A stretch of 64,000 nt of DNA from Leucosporidium creatinivorum (GCA_001600635.1 BCKL01000042.1:62001-126000), one strand, 5' to 3'; positions 1-12,417 are shown, counted from the stretch's first letter. Translations and numbers: made by a program. Notes: generated from the sequence alone by a model not told the origin.

Positions 1-1035
1 GTGCCCATGGTAACATCCGCCCTGCGGTTCTGGGACGAAACGAGGTGGACGACCAGCAACTCGAGCTTAACGCCCAAAGATCCCTGGCTGTTCGAGTACA
101 GTTCGCTGGAAAGGGCGGTCGAGATAGGAAGAGGGCTCAGTAGAGGGGTGGATCTGAGTGACCGAGCCCCGAATGAGCAGCGAGATTGTAGAGCAAGAGG
201 GCGTTGAGGGAGCAAGCGATGAGCAGGAAAGGCCGGCTTGTAGGGCGGTGGTGGTCGCTTTGGATGGCCAAGTCTCTCACGGGAGATCTTGTGCTGCACT
301 TTGCGCGACCGCCTCTGCTCTCGCTGATCTGGTACAGCTCTCGCTCGCTTGAGGTTCAAGACTCGCGGTGGGAGGGCAGCGGGCGGAGCATCAACGAGCG
401 AGCTGGGCACGCCTATCAACTCGATCAACACGCGTCACGATTTGTGCGATCAGCACATCTACATCTACGACGACTAATCCACATCAAGACTATCAAGAAC
501 GACGCCGAGCCTCGGGGATCTCGCTTCTCCCGCTCCGTATCAAGCCTTTACTCACCGCTATCATCCCTCGTACCACATTCAGGCGTCCGCCTCAAGAACA
601 TGGCAAGAACTCCGAGTCACCATCAAGCACCCAAGCCGAGGAGTACGCTCAAATGCGAGCACTTCGCCGAGGAGGATCCCACCGAGGAGGATACTACCGA
701 GGAGGCTACCGAGAACATCTGGCTACCACGAGAAGATTAAGTCCTTACTCAAGAGCTCACGTGGTTGAGCTCGCATTCGTTGCAGCTCCTGCGGGGGCGT
801 GAGGCAACGCACGGAGCTCGCCGAGAAGGCAGCTCCACCGACCGCTCCTCCTAGCTTCACTCGGGTGTCTCTCGGGACTGGTGACCTTCTCGTACACTCA
901 GTACAGAAGGTGGTCTGCTACATGATGATGGCGGGCGTCTTGACATGGCTGACGCCCTCGAGGAGAATCCAGCGAGACCAACGCCGAAGTCGACCTTCGC
1001 TTGTCGAAGCGGCGCTTCGCTTCTGATCAAGCAGC
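1..1035. repeat. Dispersed repeat R, copy 1
   Basis: This stretch is homologous over nearly its whole length to about 23,696-24,735, with the best conserved block at about 410-775. The left edge lies at or beyond the window start and the right edge fades around 1,030-1,060. Reading frames exist (for example an acidic tail reading EEDPTEEDTTEEATE around 660-715), but the frames of the two copies differ by small indels, so coding is doubtful. A GAGCTC-acgtggtt-GAGCTC inverted motif lies at about 750-770 and is kept in both copies. I see no terminal repeats, target duplication or transposase, so the family is unknown. It could be a non-autonomous element or an old segmental duplication. Confidence 0.75.
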
Positions 1036-1280
1036 CCCGGTAGTGTGCAAGCAGCCTCTTGATCTTCCTCAGGTGTCACGATCGAGCTGCTGAAAGTCGA
1101 GAGAGCGAGCAGCGTGGCGAGAAGGGACCCGCCGAGATGCGAGCCGAAACATCGTCAACCGCTCGTGGCCTCTTCATCAGCCGACATGACCCTACTCGCT
1201 ATTGAGATGTTGGAAGAGTACTCGACTTCCATTTTGACTCTATCGCAGCCCCTCTATGTCTATATGACTCCTCCCTCCGC

Positions 1281-2761
1281 CTAAAGCAAGCTCGCCCAGC
1301 TATCCTCGCTCTTCCACCTTCCGCTCTTTTCCATCCGCTCCTTGACATCCTTGAGCATCGGTACGCTCTCCATGGCTCCTTCCTTCTCGACGCACATGGC
1401 TCCGGCTTGCGAGGCAATGTGGAGGATGGCGGCGAGCTTGGAGGAGGAGAGAGGGGAGGAAGGGGGGAGGGAGGAGAGGAGGGTGGCGAAGTAGCCCTGT
1501 AGTAGTGACGACGAGCAGGAGAGTCAGCGATGCATTTGGAAAGACGTAACCTCGACCCGCGAGGAAGACGAGACCAGAGCGAAGGAGGACAGAACGCCGA
1601 GCTCACGGTGAAGCAATCTCCAGCGCCAGTAGTGTCGACCACAGCGCCCTCTACCTGTCCAGCACCGACATGAATGGTCTCTCCATCAGGTCCTCCCAGC
1701 GCAGCCACGACTCCCTCTCCACCACGCGTCATGAGAATGCCCGTCAAGTCCTTGAACACCTCGAGCTTCCTCAGCGCATTCAATACCTCACTACTCTCGA
1801 CCTTCTTTCCACCGAGGAACTCCACCAGCTCCTCTGCCTCTCCCTCATTGACTAAGAGCCAGTCCAGGGCGTTCCACTCGAAGGAAGCGAGCTCGGCGGT
1901 AGTGAGCATCGGCGAGGGGTTGAAGATGGTGACGAGGCCGGCGTGGTGGCCTTCGGTGAGGAAGGAGCGAGTGGATTCGAGGGGGATCTCGTTTTGGAGG
2001 AGGAGGTGGGTGTACCCTGCTGATGCGAGGGAGGAGAAGGGGAGAGGCTGGCTCGAGTAGTTGGCGCCTTGAAGGAGGACGATCGAGTTGTCCCTTGTTT
2101 CGGTGGAAAGTTGGATCATGGCGCGACCGGTAGGGACCTGTAGTAACGTAGGAGGCATGTCAGTGGGCAGCTCGACGGCCCGACTTGAAAGCCGAAGGGG
2201 GAATCGGGCGAACCGTCGGATCATCTTGAAGCTGGGAGGTATCGACTCTGTAGCCCTCCAAGAGCTGGCGGAGCCAAGCTCCATCGCTTCCAATGTGCCC
2301 AGCGAACGAGACGGCGGCACCAGCCTACAGAACACAGTGGAAAGTGGACGGAGAAGCGGGTGGGTGAGCACGGAAGTCGAGCAGCTCGCCAGCGACGATG
2401 GGACACACCTTGGCAGCAGAGACGGCTTGGTTGGCGCCCTTTCCACCTGTAGTACGTGTGTGAGCTCTTGTGGGTCCGTACGAGGCATGCGAAGCGCTAC
2501 GCACCGGCTCGCTTGGAGTAGTCGGTCGAGGAGATGGTCTCGCCTGACCGGACGATGCTGCAGTGAGGTAGAAGCGTGAGCTATGTCTAAGCGTATTGTG
2601 CTACCCCTGGAGCTTACTGGGGCAGCACAAAGAACTCTGTAGGGCGCAGAGTAGCTGTTGTTAGCTGGGCACTCGGCCAAAGAGCTGAGGAGTGATGGCT
2701 TACCGTCAACATTGATACTACCACGCACAAGGAGCTTTCCCTGAGTAGCCGTAGAGCTCAT
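1281..2761 (-). CDS. RBK1: Ribokinase (PfkB family)
   Basis: Phosphorylates D-ribose to ribose-5-phosphate with ATP, feeding the pentose phosphate and nucleotide pathways; expected in the cytosol. On the minus strand, exon 1 starts MSSTATQ and carries the N-terminal GSINVD sugar-binding motif. Later short exons give SGETISSTDYS and the glycine-rich GGKGANQAVSAAK. A long exon encodes VNEGEAEELVEFLG, and the DTTGAGDCF motif with the catalytic Asp lies near 1,605-1,640. A last exon ends KSEDSWASLL with its stop at 1281-1283. About seven introns split roughly 340 codons, close to the usual size of fungal ribokinases. The 1199-2938 open frame runs through several introns and is not the real protein. 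It is divergent from the F-box gene at 3209. Confidence 0.9.
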
Positions 2762-3208
2762 CCTGTTTTGTAGTCGAGTCGAGAAAACAAAGGCGAAGAC
2801 GTCGAAAGGCAAGCTCCGAAACTCGACGAGCGGGGGGAGGCTTCGAAGTGAGAGAGGCTCGAGCGTTGGCTTCCTGCAACTCGCTCGCTTCTCGACATAT
2901 CGACCTACAGGAGTCGCAGGGAGCGTCCCTGCTTCCACGGCTAATGTGAGTAACAGTTCCTACTCCGCTTCCGTTACCCCAGGCCTGCGCTATCGCCTCG
3001 TCAAGCGACTCGAGCCTCAGTCGTCGGTCTTCGCGCGCCGATGCAGCAAGACAAGACTACAGAACACTACACGATGAGTCCATGCTAGTCCGGAAAGCTG
3101 TGGCCAGTTAGCTCCCTCTCCCGTTCGGCCTTGAACTGCAGCACGAGCGAGCGGCACGCGCCACCTGTCCAGCTCGTCAGCTAACGCATCCCGCTACCTC
3201 GCTACAGC
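2762..3208. other. Intergenic, divergent promoter region
   Basis: This 447-base gap separates the starts of the ribokinase gene (minus) and the F-box gene (plus), so it must hold both promoters and 5' UTRs. I see no convincing ORF, RNA gene or repeat in it, and no single regulatory site I would name. Confidence 0.5.
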
Positions 3209-5390
3209 ATGGAGACCTCCGCGCCGAAACCTTCAACGACTGCCATCGCCATTCCCGCCGCTTCCTCCTCCTCTTCATCGCAAACCGCCCGGCGCCGCAC
3301 ACCCCCTCTCGGCCGTGCCCTCCAGAGAACGCCTCGTCGACGACCACCTCTCTTCTCGCCTGCAAGCCCGCCGAGCCAACCTTTGTTCACCCCGATACTC
3401 GCTACTGGTGCCGCGTTGAAGCAGAAGGATGTCTTTGACTTTAGCGAGATTGGGTCGGCGCTGGCGGAGTTGCTGGAGGAGCAGACCACCACCGAAGAGG
3501 CCGAGATGGAGGTTGACGAGCGGGTCGATATGTTCAGCTTGATGCTAGGCGAGAGGGTGAACTCGTCTCGGAAGGCTTCGACCAGCATCAACGTGAGTCT
3601 CGGCGTTTGCGCGATCCTCGGTCGAGGGCTCAGGCTAAGCCCACCCTCTCTTCGGCTACAGGACCTTCCCGACGAGCTTTTGCTCAAGATCTTTGGCATG
3701 CTCTCGGACCACTACGGCTTCCGCGTCAAGATTCGAGGAGCTCGGTGGTATAATCCGCCGTCGACCATCATGCTCGTCTGTCGGCGATGGCTGCCTGTAA
3801 GTCGGCAGAGCTCTTTCTGCCGACGCCCGAAGCTTTCAGCTAATCTCTGGCACCCTCCAGATTGCTCGGGGCCTCATCTACCGCGACATCGCCATCCACC
3901 ACCTCGGCCGAATCCCGCTCCTCCATTCGGCGCTCACGACTGGCTCAGCGTCATCGACCGCCATTCGCTCGCTGTGCATCACTATCCCACTCGCTTCAAT
4001 TCCCAAGCTCGACATTCCGGTCCCATCCACGACCTCGGAACGCACCCTGTCGCGGCAGAGCTCGTCAAGCTCGCTCGCCGAAGCCGATGGCTCCGCGTTC
4101 GGTGGCGGGACATCAGCAGCAAGGACGCCTGAGGACATCCTACGACTCATCGTACTCCACTCCGCCCCTCATCTCCAACGACTTTCCATCTCGGGCGTCC
4201 CACCCTCCTCCCTTTTCACCACTCCCTCTCCCTTCGCCGACTCGTTCGCCCACCTTCGCCTCTCCCAATCTTCGGCCCTCACCTCCCTCGCCCTCATCGC
4301 CCCTTCCTCGACTGCACCCCTCACCTCAAAGGCGATCCGCAGCGCTCTACTCGCCACGAGCGGGCTCAAGGAGCTGAGCATCAAGGGCTACCGCTCGCGG
4401 CGGTCGCAGAAGCTCGATTTCGACCCTCCCAGCAAGACGGCGTGGGGCAGTCAGACGAGGCAGCTGCCTCTTCGTGCGCGCACGATAGGCTTGCGGAGGC
4501 TGAGACTCGAGGACTCGAGCTTTAGCGAAGAGGATTTGGTCGCGCTCGTTCGGCATGTCACGCCAGGGTCTCTCGTCGAGCTTGTCGTCGAGGAGGTCTA
4601 CCACGTAAATGCTGGAGACGAGGACGAAGAAGATGAGTTCAGGGCTATCAACGATGACGGAGAGATCGAATGGGTGACGGACTCGAGCAGCGATCCGACG
4701 ACCCTCCACCTCGGCAAGATCTTTCCTCTCGTCGCGGGATCGCTTCGTCGACTACAAGTCGGACTGTGGAACTACCCAGCTATTATCAGGTCTGGACCTC
4801 TCCCCACCACCATCTCACCGCAGCCCCCCACCACCAACAGTAACGTCCCCACTTTCGCCGAGCACCACCTCGACCCTCATCTCTCTCACCTCACCGCCCT
4901 CGAATCCCTCGACCTCGGCGGCACCTGCTGCAGCTCCAAACTCCTCGAACACTTTCCTCCGACAGTGACGAGGCTCTCGCTCCGAGGCTGTCCCGCTCTC
5001 GAAGCCAAGGGCGTCTCGAGCTGGCTGAGAGAGCTCGCGCAACGACGGCTGGACTGGGGCGTCAAGATCCCTACACCCTCTTCATCACGCCCTCGACCTT
5101 CAACCACCTCCTCATCTCCTCATCGCGCCTACGCCGCCCCCCAACCACCTCTTCGGCGCAAGGCCTTCACCTCCCTCTCCCTCTCAAAGCCTTCCACCTC
5201 CTCCCCCTCAGCCGGCTGGGAATCCCTCCCCGTCCTCCGCCATCTCACCGTCTCGGGAGGCTCAACAGCAGGCTGGCAAGATCCTCAAGAGAGCTGGGAG
5301 GTGCAGAAAGCTTGTTGGGTCGCTGGAGTCGTTTGGAGGGGACCAGGCGTCGTGGGAGGAGGGTTGGGAGCGGCGGGTGGGGCGTGGTGA
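3209..5390 (+). CDS. F-box protein with leucine-rich C-terminal region
   Basis: Likely a substrate adaptor of an SCF ubiquitin ligase. Exon 1 encodes a Ser/Thr/Pro/Arg-rich N-terminus. After an intron at about 3592-3660 comes the F-box: DLPDELLLKIFGMLSDHYG, continuing to MLVCRRW (residues about 128-172). A second intron at about 3795-3859 is followed by one long exon with irregular leucine-rich segments (LQRLSISG, LTSLALIAPSS, LKELSIKGY, LRRLRLEDSS, LESLDLGGT, VTRLSLRGC), typical of fungal F-box/LRR proteins. Total is about 680 residues. The 3' end is uncertain: beyond about 5,060 all three frames stay open, giving alternative stops at about 5390, 5393 or 5399, and an undetected intron could switch frames. 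The substrate is unknown. Confidence 0.75.
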
Positions 5391-5590
5391 TATGAACTAG
5401 CTTTCAGAATGGGTTTACCGTGCTTTTTGAGTTGACTGTTTACACCTTTTGCAACGCCTTTCGTTCTCAGAGCGGGCGCCGAGAGTTTGAGGGCCGAGAG
5501 GTAGCAGAGCTGACGGTGCGGAGCTTCTATTCCGACGAGACGATAAGTGACGACCTGCTCCCCTCTACTGCTCCTCTCTACTACTCCTGT

Positions 5591-7997
5591 CTACTCCAAC
5601 TGCACTCCCCTAGCTCCCGTCGTCGCCTTCCAAATCTTGTAAATCAGCGCCGAACTGGAAAGGAATCCCAACACAGTGAGAGTGATGTCGACGGGTAGGA
5701 AGTTGCTCTTGAGAGTTGTCTTGACGAAGACCTGTGAGCGAGCGGAGAGGGAGGTCAGCTCGGCGTTCGAAGCGAGTGGAGCAGATACTTGTCGACGGAC
5801 GTCTAGAGGCGCATTGGCGAGTCCGACGAGACCGGATAAGGTCATAGCGCTGCCGTAGACGGTCCCTATAGAGCGAGACGAGGTCAGTGAAGGCAGTTCA
5901 GAGCGCTTCGACGCATCGCCGAGCAGCGCACCGAAGGTTTGGAAACCAAAGATCTGTAGAGGGCAGGCCGTCAGCGGAGCCCTTTGCAGCATCGTCACTC
6001 AATCTCACCTTGGCGAAAGCGTCCGAGACCGAGGTGTCTGTGCAGGGCAGATTGAATCAGCTCTCGATGCGCCGAGAATTGTCGAGCGGATACGCTACAA
6101 CTCACACATCAACGGCCTGAAGAGGCAGAAGAAGACGATGCCAGCTACTTGGGCGCCGAACGAGGGAAGCATGCCGAGAATCCCGAAGAGCAAGCCCATG
6201 GCCGCGAGGACAGCGCCGACATCGAGCCAAGGGCGGTAGTCGAGAAGGAAGCCGACAAGAGGGATTCCTGAAGACCCCCAATATCAGTGAAGATTCGTGA
6301 AGCTTGATTTCGGTTCGCCCTACCGACAAAGCCGCCGAGTGGGAGAAGGAGGGTGAAGATCCTGGTCAAGCTCTCCGCCGAGATGATGTCGCCGGTGTAG
6401 TGCTCGAGCTGGGAGAAGCACGAGAGGATGTAGTAGTTGATACGGAGCATCTGTGGGAGTCCGAGAGTCAGCTGCTGGCTTTGCTTTGGGTAGAGAAGAA
6501 GAAGACCCACATGAATGCAGACAAAGGCGGCGAGCACGCTGTTCGGCCAGGATGGTCAGCCGAGTTTGCTACATGCGACGATACCGAGGAGACGTACAAG
6601 TACCACGAGCTCGAGATCTGCTCCCAAGCAGTCTGACCGTACGTAGTCCCCACCACCGGATCCTTCTCCGAGTGGGTCTTCACCATGCCTTCCTCGTTGT
6701 CGTGGTCCTCGCCATAGTGGATCCTCGAGAAGGCCGAGGCAGTCATCGCGAATTGACTGCTTTCGGGATTGAACGAGGAAGGGTTGTGCGTGAGTTCGGG
6801 GCGAGTTGCTTGCGTTTCCTCGTCGGAGGTGACGGCGAGGCGGCTGTAGATGATGGACGGCGCGATGAAGAGCTGTTCGAAAATGACGCTGGAGAGCATT
6901 GAGGGGATTAGTACCTTTCCACACACTCTCCGAGAGCCCACTCACATCACGGGAAAGATGAGGTAGCCGAAGAAGAAGATCCTCGGCGTGAGAGCTCCGT
7001 TTGTCGCCTTGTAGGCAAAGCCATAGAAGACGTAAGGCAGCGACGAGGCGTCAAAGGCTCCCGTGACTGCCGACAGAATGAGTCCCGAGTAGGCTGGGAA
7101 AGCATTGGCGAGGTGGAACGAAGGGAGGAAGATGAGGGGACCGCCGAGGGCGAGGAAGACGAAGCCGAGGACGTAGGTGTCCATCCCTGTGGCCCAGGAC
7201 AGGTCAGCAATCGATTCTGAGGTGCAGCAGTTCCACTCACTCTCCGAGCGGTAGCCCAAGCCAAAGAGGAAGTTGCCGATTGCGAAGAGGACAGCCCCGA
7301 GGATGGACGTCTTCTTAGGACCTGCGCGGGACTGGTCAGCTTGCGGGAACGAATGAATAGACCCAAGGCCCTCGTACCGAGCGTGTCGAGAGTATAGCCG
7401 ATCGGCAAGCAGGCGATCTGGGAGAGAAAAGCGGTCAGCTCGGCGCTCGCTTCAACTCGTCGCTGCGGCTTACATTCGTCACTCCAGCGGCGATGGTGAA
7501 GGCGAGGTTGAGGCGAGTGTCCTGTGAGGTAATCTTTTAGTTGGTGAGCTCTCTGCAGGTTGTCTCGGACTCACCTGGCCTTCACAAACCCTCCATCCTC
7601 CAGTCGCCGAGTCCTTCCTGCGTTCTCCAGGCTCGCAGTAGTCCGAGTAGACACCTGTAAGATAGCGATCAGCTGCAGCACTACAGCTTGCGCCCCAAAA
7701 CCGCTCACCTTCAGCGACCAGGACCGGCTTGAGAGCTGGCGGAGCAAAAGCAAGATCAGATCCCACTTTCCTGCAGCCTGAAAGCAGCCACAGCGAGCTA
7801 GATACTCACCTGCGAATCCAAAGATGACTCCAGCGCAGGTTAAGCTGAGTAGCGAAATTCGGATCAGCTTCGAGAGGCTCACTGATAACGCGCTGATAGC
7901 CCTCGAGCTGCAGACGAAGAGGTGCAGCTCACCAGAAGAAGACGGCAAACACGATCTGCGTGAGCTTCAGAGCTGTAGACGGAACGAGTCGTGCCAT
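5591..7997 (-). CDS. MFS transporter, FMP42/SLC43-like membrane protein
   Basis: A multi-spanning transporter of the major facilitator superfamily. About ten exons on the minus strand join into a protein starting MARLVPSTALKLTQIVFAVFF, followed by a loop YSDYCEPGERR and the segment TLDTLGPKKTSILGA (the MFS loop 2-3 region). Next comes GMDTYVLGFVFLALGGP-LIFLPSFHLANAFP, characteristic of the fungal FMP42 group related to SLC43 amino-acid carriers. A long hydrophilic middle loop (EEGMVKTHSEKDPV) precedes six more hydrophobic segments, and the protein ends TTGARGVQLE. About twelve membrane segments are visible. The substrate cannot be read from sequence; SLC43 kin move neutral amino acids, but FMP42 itself is poorly characterised. 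It is convergent with the F-box gene at 3209-5390. Confidence 0.82.
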
Positions 7998-8306
7998 GTT
8001 GGACTGCAAGATGAGCGCGGGAGGCAACCTTCGAGGGCGCGAAGCTTCAAGTTCGAACTCGGCTCCGTCTTCGCCCCGCTGGGAGAGAGCTATTTAGCAG
8101 GCTACAAACTACAGCTCTGAAGATCACTCGCAGTCTCCTTCCTCTGCTTCCCACTAATTTGCAGCTCATGAGCGAGATTGTGATTGCCCCTCACGCTCCG
8201 AAACGCCAGCATAGTTCTATGTCACAAACCGAGAGAAAGAAGCCGTATGTTCAAGATACCGAATAGCTTACAACCCATCCACCCATCTCTCCAGCAAGCT
8301 CCTCGG
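7998..8306. other. Short intergenic region
   Basis: This 309-base gap lies between the start of the transporter gene and the stop of the cold-shock-domain gene, both on the minus strand. It should hold the transporter promoter and the upstream gene's 3' UTR. I see no gene or repeat here. Confidence 0.45.
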
Positions 8307-10244
8307 TCACGCCGCAACGGCGGTCGGCGCAGGAGGAGCACCTCCCTCGGTGTTGATACCCTCGCCCTTCGATCCCTCCTGGTGGTCCAGCTCATGCTCA
8401 TCCTGCTCGACAGGGTTCTCATCCCATCCTCCGACGGCTCCCATCCCGGTTGGAAGAGGGAGAGGGTACGGCTGCCCCGGCGAAGAGAAGCCTCCGCCGA
8501 AGCCAGGCTGATAGCCATCGTACCCCGCTGGAGGAGGAGGGTAGTAGCCCTGCGTACCCCCTCTGCTCGGGATAGGGTAGTAGCCTTGCATGTTTGGTGC
8601 TACCCCTAGACCTCCGTGCAGAGGAGGCGGAGGGCCCGACTGGTAGAAGGCGCTCCGCGGGAGAGGTCGGTAGGGAGAGTTCGGGTCGGTCTCCTCAGGC
8701 GGGGCGTTCGGGTTGATGTTGGGGAGGAGAAGGGTTCCGCTGGGAGGAGAGGCGCCGTCGGGACCGGCGAGAACGGTGTGAGGAGGAGGAGGGGGAGAAA
8801 GGAACGAGTAGGCGTTGCCGTGGTGGAGAGCGAGGGGGATGCCGACAGGCGGGGGACCGTACGAGGCGTGGGGAGAAGGGTGGGCATAAGGAGGGTATTG
8901 TGGAGGTGAGTAGAGTTCTGTTGGACGTGAGTCGAGCGGTCAGCGAGCGATGTTCGAAGCGAGTCGAGGCGCCGAGGACGAACGGTGAGGCGTCTGAACG
9001 GGCGAGGTCATCGCCGAGCTGTAATAGCCCGAGTCCATTCCTCCTCGACCATTCCGCTTCGCGCTGTAGCTTCCTCCGCCGTAAGGACGGAAGTCGTCGC
9101 TGCCCATGCTCCCGACGCTGAACTTGCGATGGTAGCTATCGGGCGCAGGGCCGAGGTTTTTGGTCATGTTGGAGGGAGAGCCGATGCAGGGCAGTCCTAG
9201 AAGGTGAGAGAGGGTCAGATGGAGTCGATGTGAAGGCGGGAAGAGAAGACGAACCATTCGGGCCCGTCACAGACTGAGCTTGCCATCCCTTCGGACCTTG
9301 CATGATGGTGTACTCGACCTGTAGAGTAACAGAAACGGTCAGCGATACTCGCAAGACGGTCTTGACACGACACAAGCGCACCTCTTCACCCTATAGGCGG
9401 TAAACAGAGAAATTAGCTCCGAAGCCACGCTCGGCGATCACTCGTCGCAGCTCACCTCTAGAAGCGAACGGAAGCCTCCGCGACCGCTCTGAATCGAGTC
9501 AATAGCGGTGTAGTGCACGAAGACTGTGATGGAGAAGGACGGTCAGCAGTCGGTTGATGCTCTTCCTCCGCTCCCCAACGCGCGAATGAGCGTGAATGAG
9601 CAAGCGCACCTTCTACATCGTTGCCGAGCTCCTCGCCGTGGTGGTCAATGATGAAGCCGAAGCCCTGTAGGGTGATGCAAACGATAAACTGTCAGCTTCT
9701 CGTCCTGCTGCTTGTTCGCTGCCCGCGATAACAGAAGGCGCGAGCGAGCGAGGCGAAAGGGGGAAGAGCGACCGACCTTGAGAGCGTTGAAGAACTTGCA
9801 CTTGCCCGTGCGCTTCTCGCTTCTGCCTGGCACAGGGTACAAGGGAGGATTCTGCAGCTGATGTCCTCCTCCGCCCAAACGGCGCTGAGACGGCGGCGGC
9901 CCCCACTCGGAGCTGAACTGGGACGGCGGCGCTGCTGCTGGATAGGTGGCCGAGGGACCGCCAATAGGGTAGTAGGGATGCTGCTGCGCCTGCACCGGTA
10001 CAGAGTTGATGGCGTTGTACAGCGAGTCGAACGACGCGAGGGATTCCCGTGCTCCTGCTGGGGCCGGGCGATCCTGCTCTTCGGGGCTGTTGCTCGGTGG
10101 AGCCTCTGTAGGTTCCCCTGGCAGTGGTAGGCCGTCGGTCGAGGTCGGCGAGGTCGTATGTATCGAATGACGGCGCTGAAGCGGGGCCGAACCGGCAGCG
10201 ATCTCTGACTGCTGCTCCGGCGCCAGTTGAGACTCTGTTGACAT
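8307..10244 (-). CDS. Cold-shock-domain protein, copy 1
   Basis: A probable single-stranded nucleic-acid-binding protein. The N-terminal ~150 residues are low complexity (Ser/Pro/Ala/Gln). The cold-shock domain follows: GKCKFFNALK, then KGFGFIIDHHGEE (RNP1), then VFVHYTAI (RNP2), then LLEGEEVEYTIMQGPKGWQAQ. The domain is cut by four introns, and GEE is encoded by a 9-nt exon at 9382-9390. The C-terminal ~250 residues are Pro/Gly/Tyr-rich (PPQYPPYAH, QGYYPPPPAG), as in RNA-granule proteins, and the protein ends PAPTAVAA. I start at the ATG at 10244 (MSTESQ). An upstream Met at 10328 lies across a likely acceptor (cggctgacc...ctacag) and is rejected. A 5' UTR intron is therefore likely. A paralog lies at 32892-34867 with matching intron positions. 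Confidence 0.85.
9382..9390 (-). other. 9-nt micro-exon in cold-shock gene 1
   Basis: On the minus strand the nine bases GGTGAAGAG (Gly-Glu-Glu) lie between an acceptor ending ctatag and a donor gtgcgc. Including them gives LLEGEEVEYTI, a normal cold-shock beta-strand. Omitting them keeps frame but shortens the strand-loop by three residues, so alternative inclusion is possible. Confidence 0.7.
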
Positions 10245-11316
10245 GGCCAAGGTCGAGGCAGGGCGGGCGAGAGCGGTGGTAGGGCTGGGCGTAGCAGCAG
10301 GAGTCGGTAGAGACCTGTAGAAGAGCAACTTATGGGTCAGCCGCTGAAGCGCGAGGGCTGAGGATCAAGGCGTGCTGCTGACATGCGGCGCGAACGGCAG
10401 GGGAGGGGCAGTAGAAGTCCTGTGGCAGAAGGCGCTCCTTCGGTCGAGACAGGCGAGGCTGTAGTCGAATAGACTTTGCGCGACGAGCGAGAGGCAAGAG
10501 CGAAAGCTCCAAAGTGGCCGCTCCCGTCTCCCTTTCCCTCCGCCGCGAGAGGGCTCCAAGGTTCGGCTGATAACGTCGATCGTCCTGCTGAAGGGTGCTC
10601 TGGCGCTGTAGGTTGTTACAGCTCTCCATTTCTGTAGCTCTTTCGCTTCGATTCGGCCTCTGCACTGCTACGTTTCCATCCGATGCTTCTCTCCCGTCGC
10701 TCTCTCCTGTTCGCGCTTCGCAATACGGGGCCTGCAGGAGATCGAGCACGGTTCGCTTTTCGAGGACAAAGAGGTCAGCTGCAGGGATGAGCCATCGCCG
10801 AGCGGATGTCCCGGGCTGATGGGGAGCAGGATGCTGGATGCACCTCAACAGAACTCGAGAAGGGATCAGCAGCTTCAAGGTTATTGCTAGTTCCAAGGCT
10901 CCCGAAACCCGGGCCAAGTGTGGAGGCAGCAATTGCCGCTTTGGACAGAGGGAAGAGCTCGGCGCTGGGGGAGAGCAGAATTCAGCGGCAGGGGAGGGTC
11001 CTGCAGAGCTGAGTACTCATAGAGCAGCTGCAAAGATACGCTGCTCCTTGAGACACCGCCGACAAGCCTTTGAACTTTGAAGCTGTCTGACTGCGCCTCA
11101 CGAGCAGCCGGCGCGAACGCCGAGCACATCGCCGAGAGCTGCAAGGTCGGCTCTTTCGGCTCAAACGCACTTTTCAACGTCCTTTTCCGCGACTCTTCCG
11201 CTTTCCTGCAGCCCACCGAGCTCGCTGCTACCCAGCCGGACGCCGCCACCTTCTGCACTCAAGAGCCAGAGCAGGCGATCGGTCATCCTTTCCCTCCGTT
11301 CTCCTCCTGCTTGAAC
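10245..11316. other. Divergent intergenic region with 5' UTR introns
   Basis: This stretch separates cold-shock gene 1 (minus, start 10244) from the first MYND gene (plus, start 11317). A likely 5' UTR intron of the cold-shock gene ends just after 10,320 on the minus strand (gctgacc branch motif followed by ctacag). Several other tacag/gtgagt-like signals suggest further untranslated exons, which I cannot place. The ORFs here have no recognisable protein features. Confidence 0.4.
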
Positions 11317-12417
11317 ATGTCTACCGACCCCGACCTGTACCCGAGCGTGTTGGACCATGCAAGGGGACGAATGTTACACTGTCAAGCATGTGGTACGTGG
11401 TCGCTGTCACGCTTCTCGACGCGCAAGAACTAACGCCTGCGACGAGGCAGGTTCGGCGAGGGAGAAGATGTTTCAATGCAGCAGATGCAGGACGGTCAGA
11501 TACTGCAGTGCTGCTTGTGAGCTTTCGTTTCCTGCCTTTGCCTGCAGTCCTACAGCTTCAACAACTGACTCTCGGCTCTGACCTCTCGCAGGCCAAAAAG
11601 CTGGTTGGAAGGCCCACAAGGCAGACTGTGACCTCCAGTTTACTCGTGCGCAGACTTCTATTTTCTGTGCGTGCCAGTGCACTGACCTTGTTTTTTCCCA
11701 GGCTATGAGGAGGAGGAAGCCATGACTCTCACTTCGCCAACCTCCCGGCCGTTCGCGCTTCGCGAGGCCTTCTCCAAGTGGGAGCTTTTGGCTCGCCCGC
11801 TAGTCACTGTACTGCTAGCAAATGCCTTCCGACTGTACGAGGACCAACCCCTCAACAAATCTCTCCTGTACAAGAGCCACTTCATTGGAATCACCCTCAC
11901 GTTCAACCCCCGCTACCGCGACAGCCCGACCTCCGACATCTCAACCTCAATGCTCTGCCCGCGCGTTTTATTCCTCTCTTATGCCCAATTCGCCGCCGCT
12001 TCTCCCGACGATGTTGAGATGCAGGAGAATCTCGCCTGGCAACCGAGCTCGATCCCGCCGGATGAGCTCGTGCTCCCCGTCATCTTCCTTACCTCCACCG
12101 AGTACAACAACGGGAAGGTCGGCGACGATTGCTTGACTAGTATCATGCACACGTCAGTCAAAGTACATCGGGACGGCTTGTCGTGGGCTGCGCTGCGAGA
12201 GGAAGGGAACAGCCCTCGGCTGCAGAGAGAGCGTGGGACGGAGAAGTGGTGGGAGACGAAGAAAGACAGATCTTGGGAGGACTCCTTTCGGAGGCGGGTG
12301 GCTGTCTCGGCGCTGGTGAAGAAAGGCGAGAAGATTTCGCCTCGAGTGAAGATGAGCTTGGAGGAGTGCATTTACAACAAGACCTACACTAGTTTAGTTA
12401 TTGACTCGACTCGTTGA
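11317..12417 (+). CDS. MYND zinc-finger protein, paralog 1
   Basis: Four exons encode about 310 residues. The MYND finger is assembled from the first three: CQACG, CSRCRTVRYCSAAC and QKAGWKAHKADC give the Cys/His pattern of this zinc-binding protein-interaction domain (residues about 22-75). Introns lie at about 11393-11451, 11517-11592 and 11667-11701; the last is only about 35 nt. The long final exon has no family I recognise. It ends in a charged block (SPRLQRERGTEKWW, RRRVAVSALVKKGEKISPRV) that is nearly identical in the next gene. Fungal MYND-only proteins of this kind are numerous and mostly uncharacterised. It is the intact member of a tandem pair. Confidence 0.8.

Noticed and set aside
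1199-2938. 579-codon frame on the minus strand taken as one protein
   Set aside because: It reads through several introns of the ribokinase gene; the conserved motifs are only restored by splicing into other frames.
10245-10328. Upstream Met (MLFYRSLP) as the start of cold-shock gene 1
   Set aside because: The codons cross a strong intron acceptor preceded by a gctgacc branch motif, so they are intronic.
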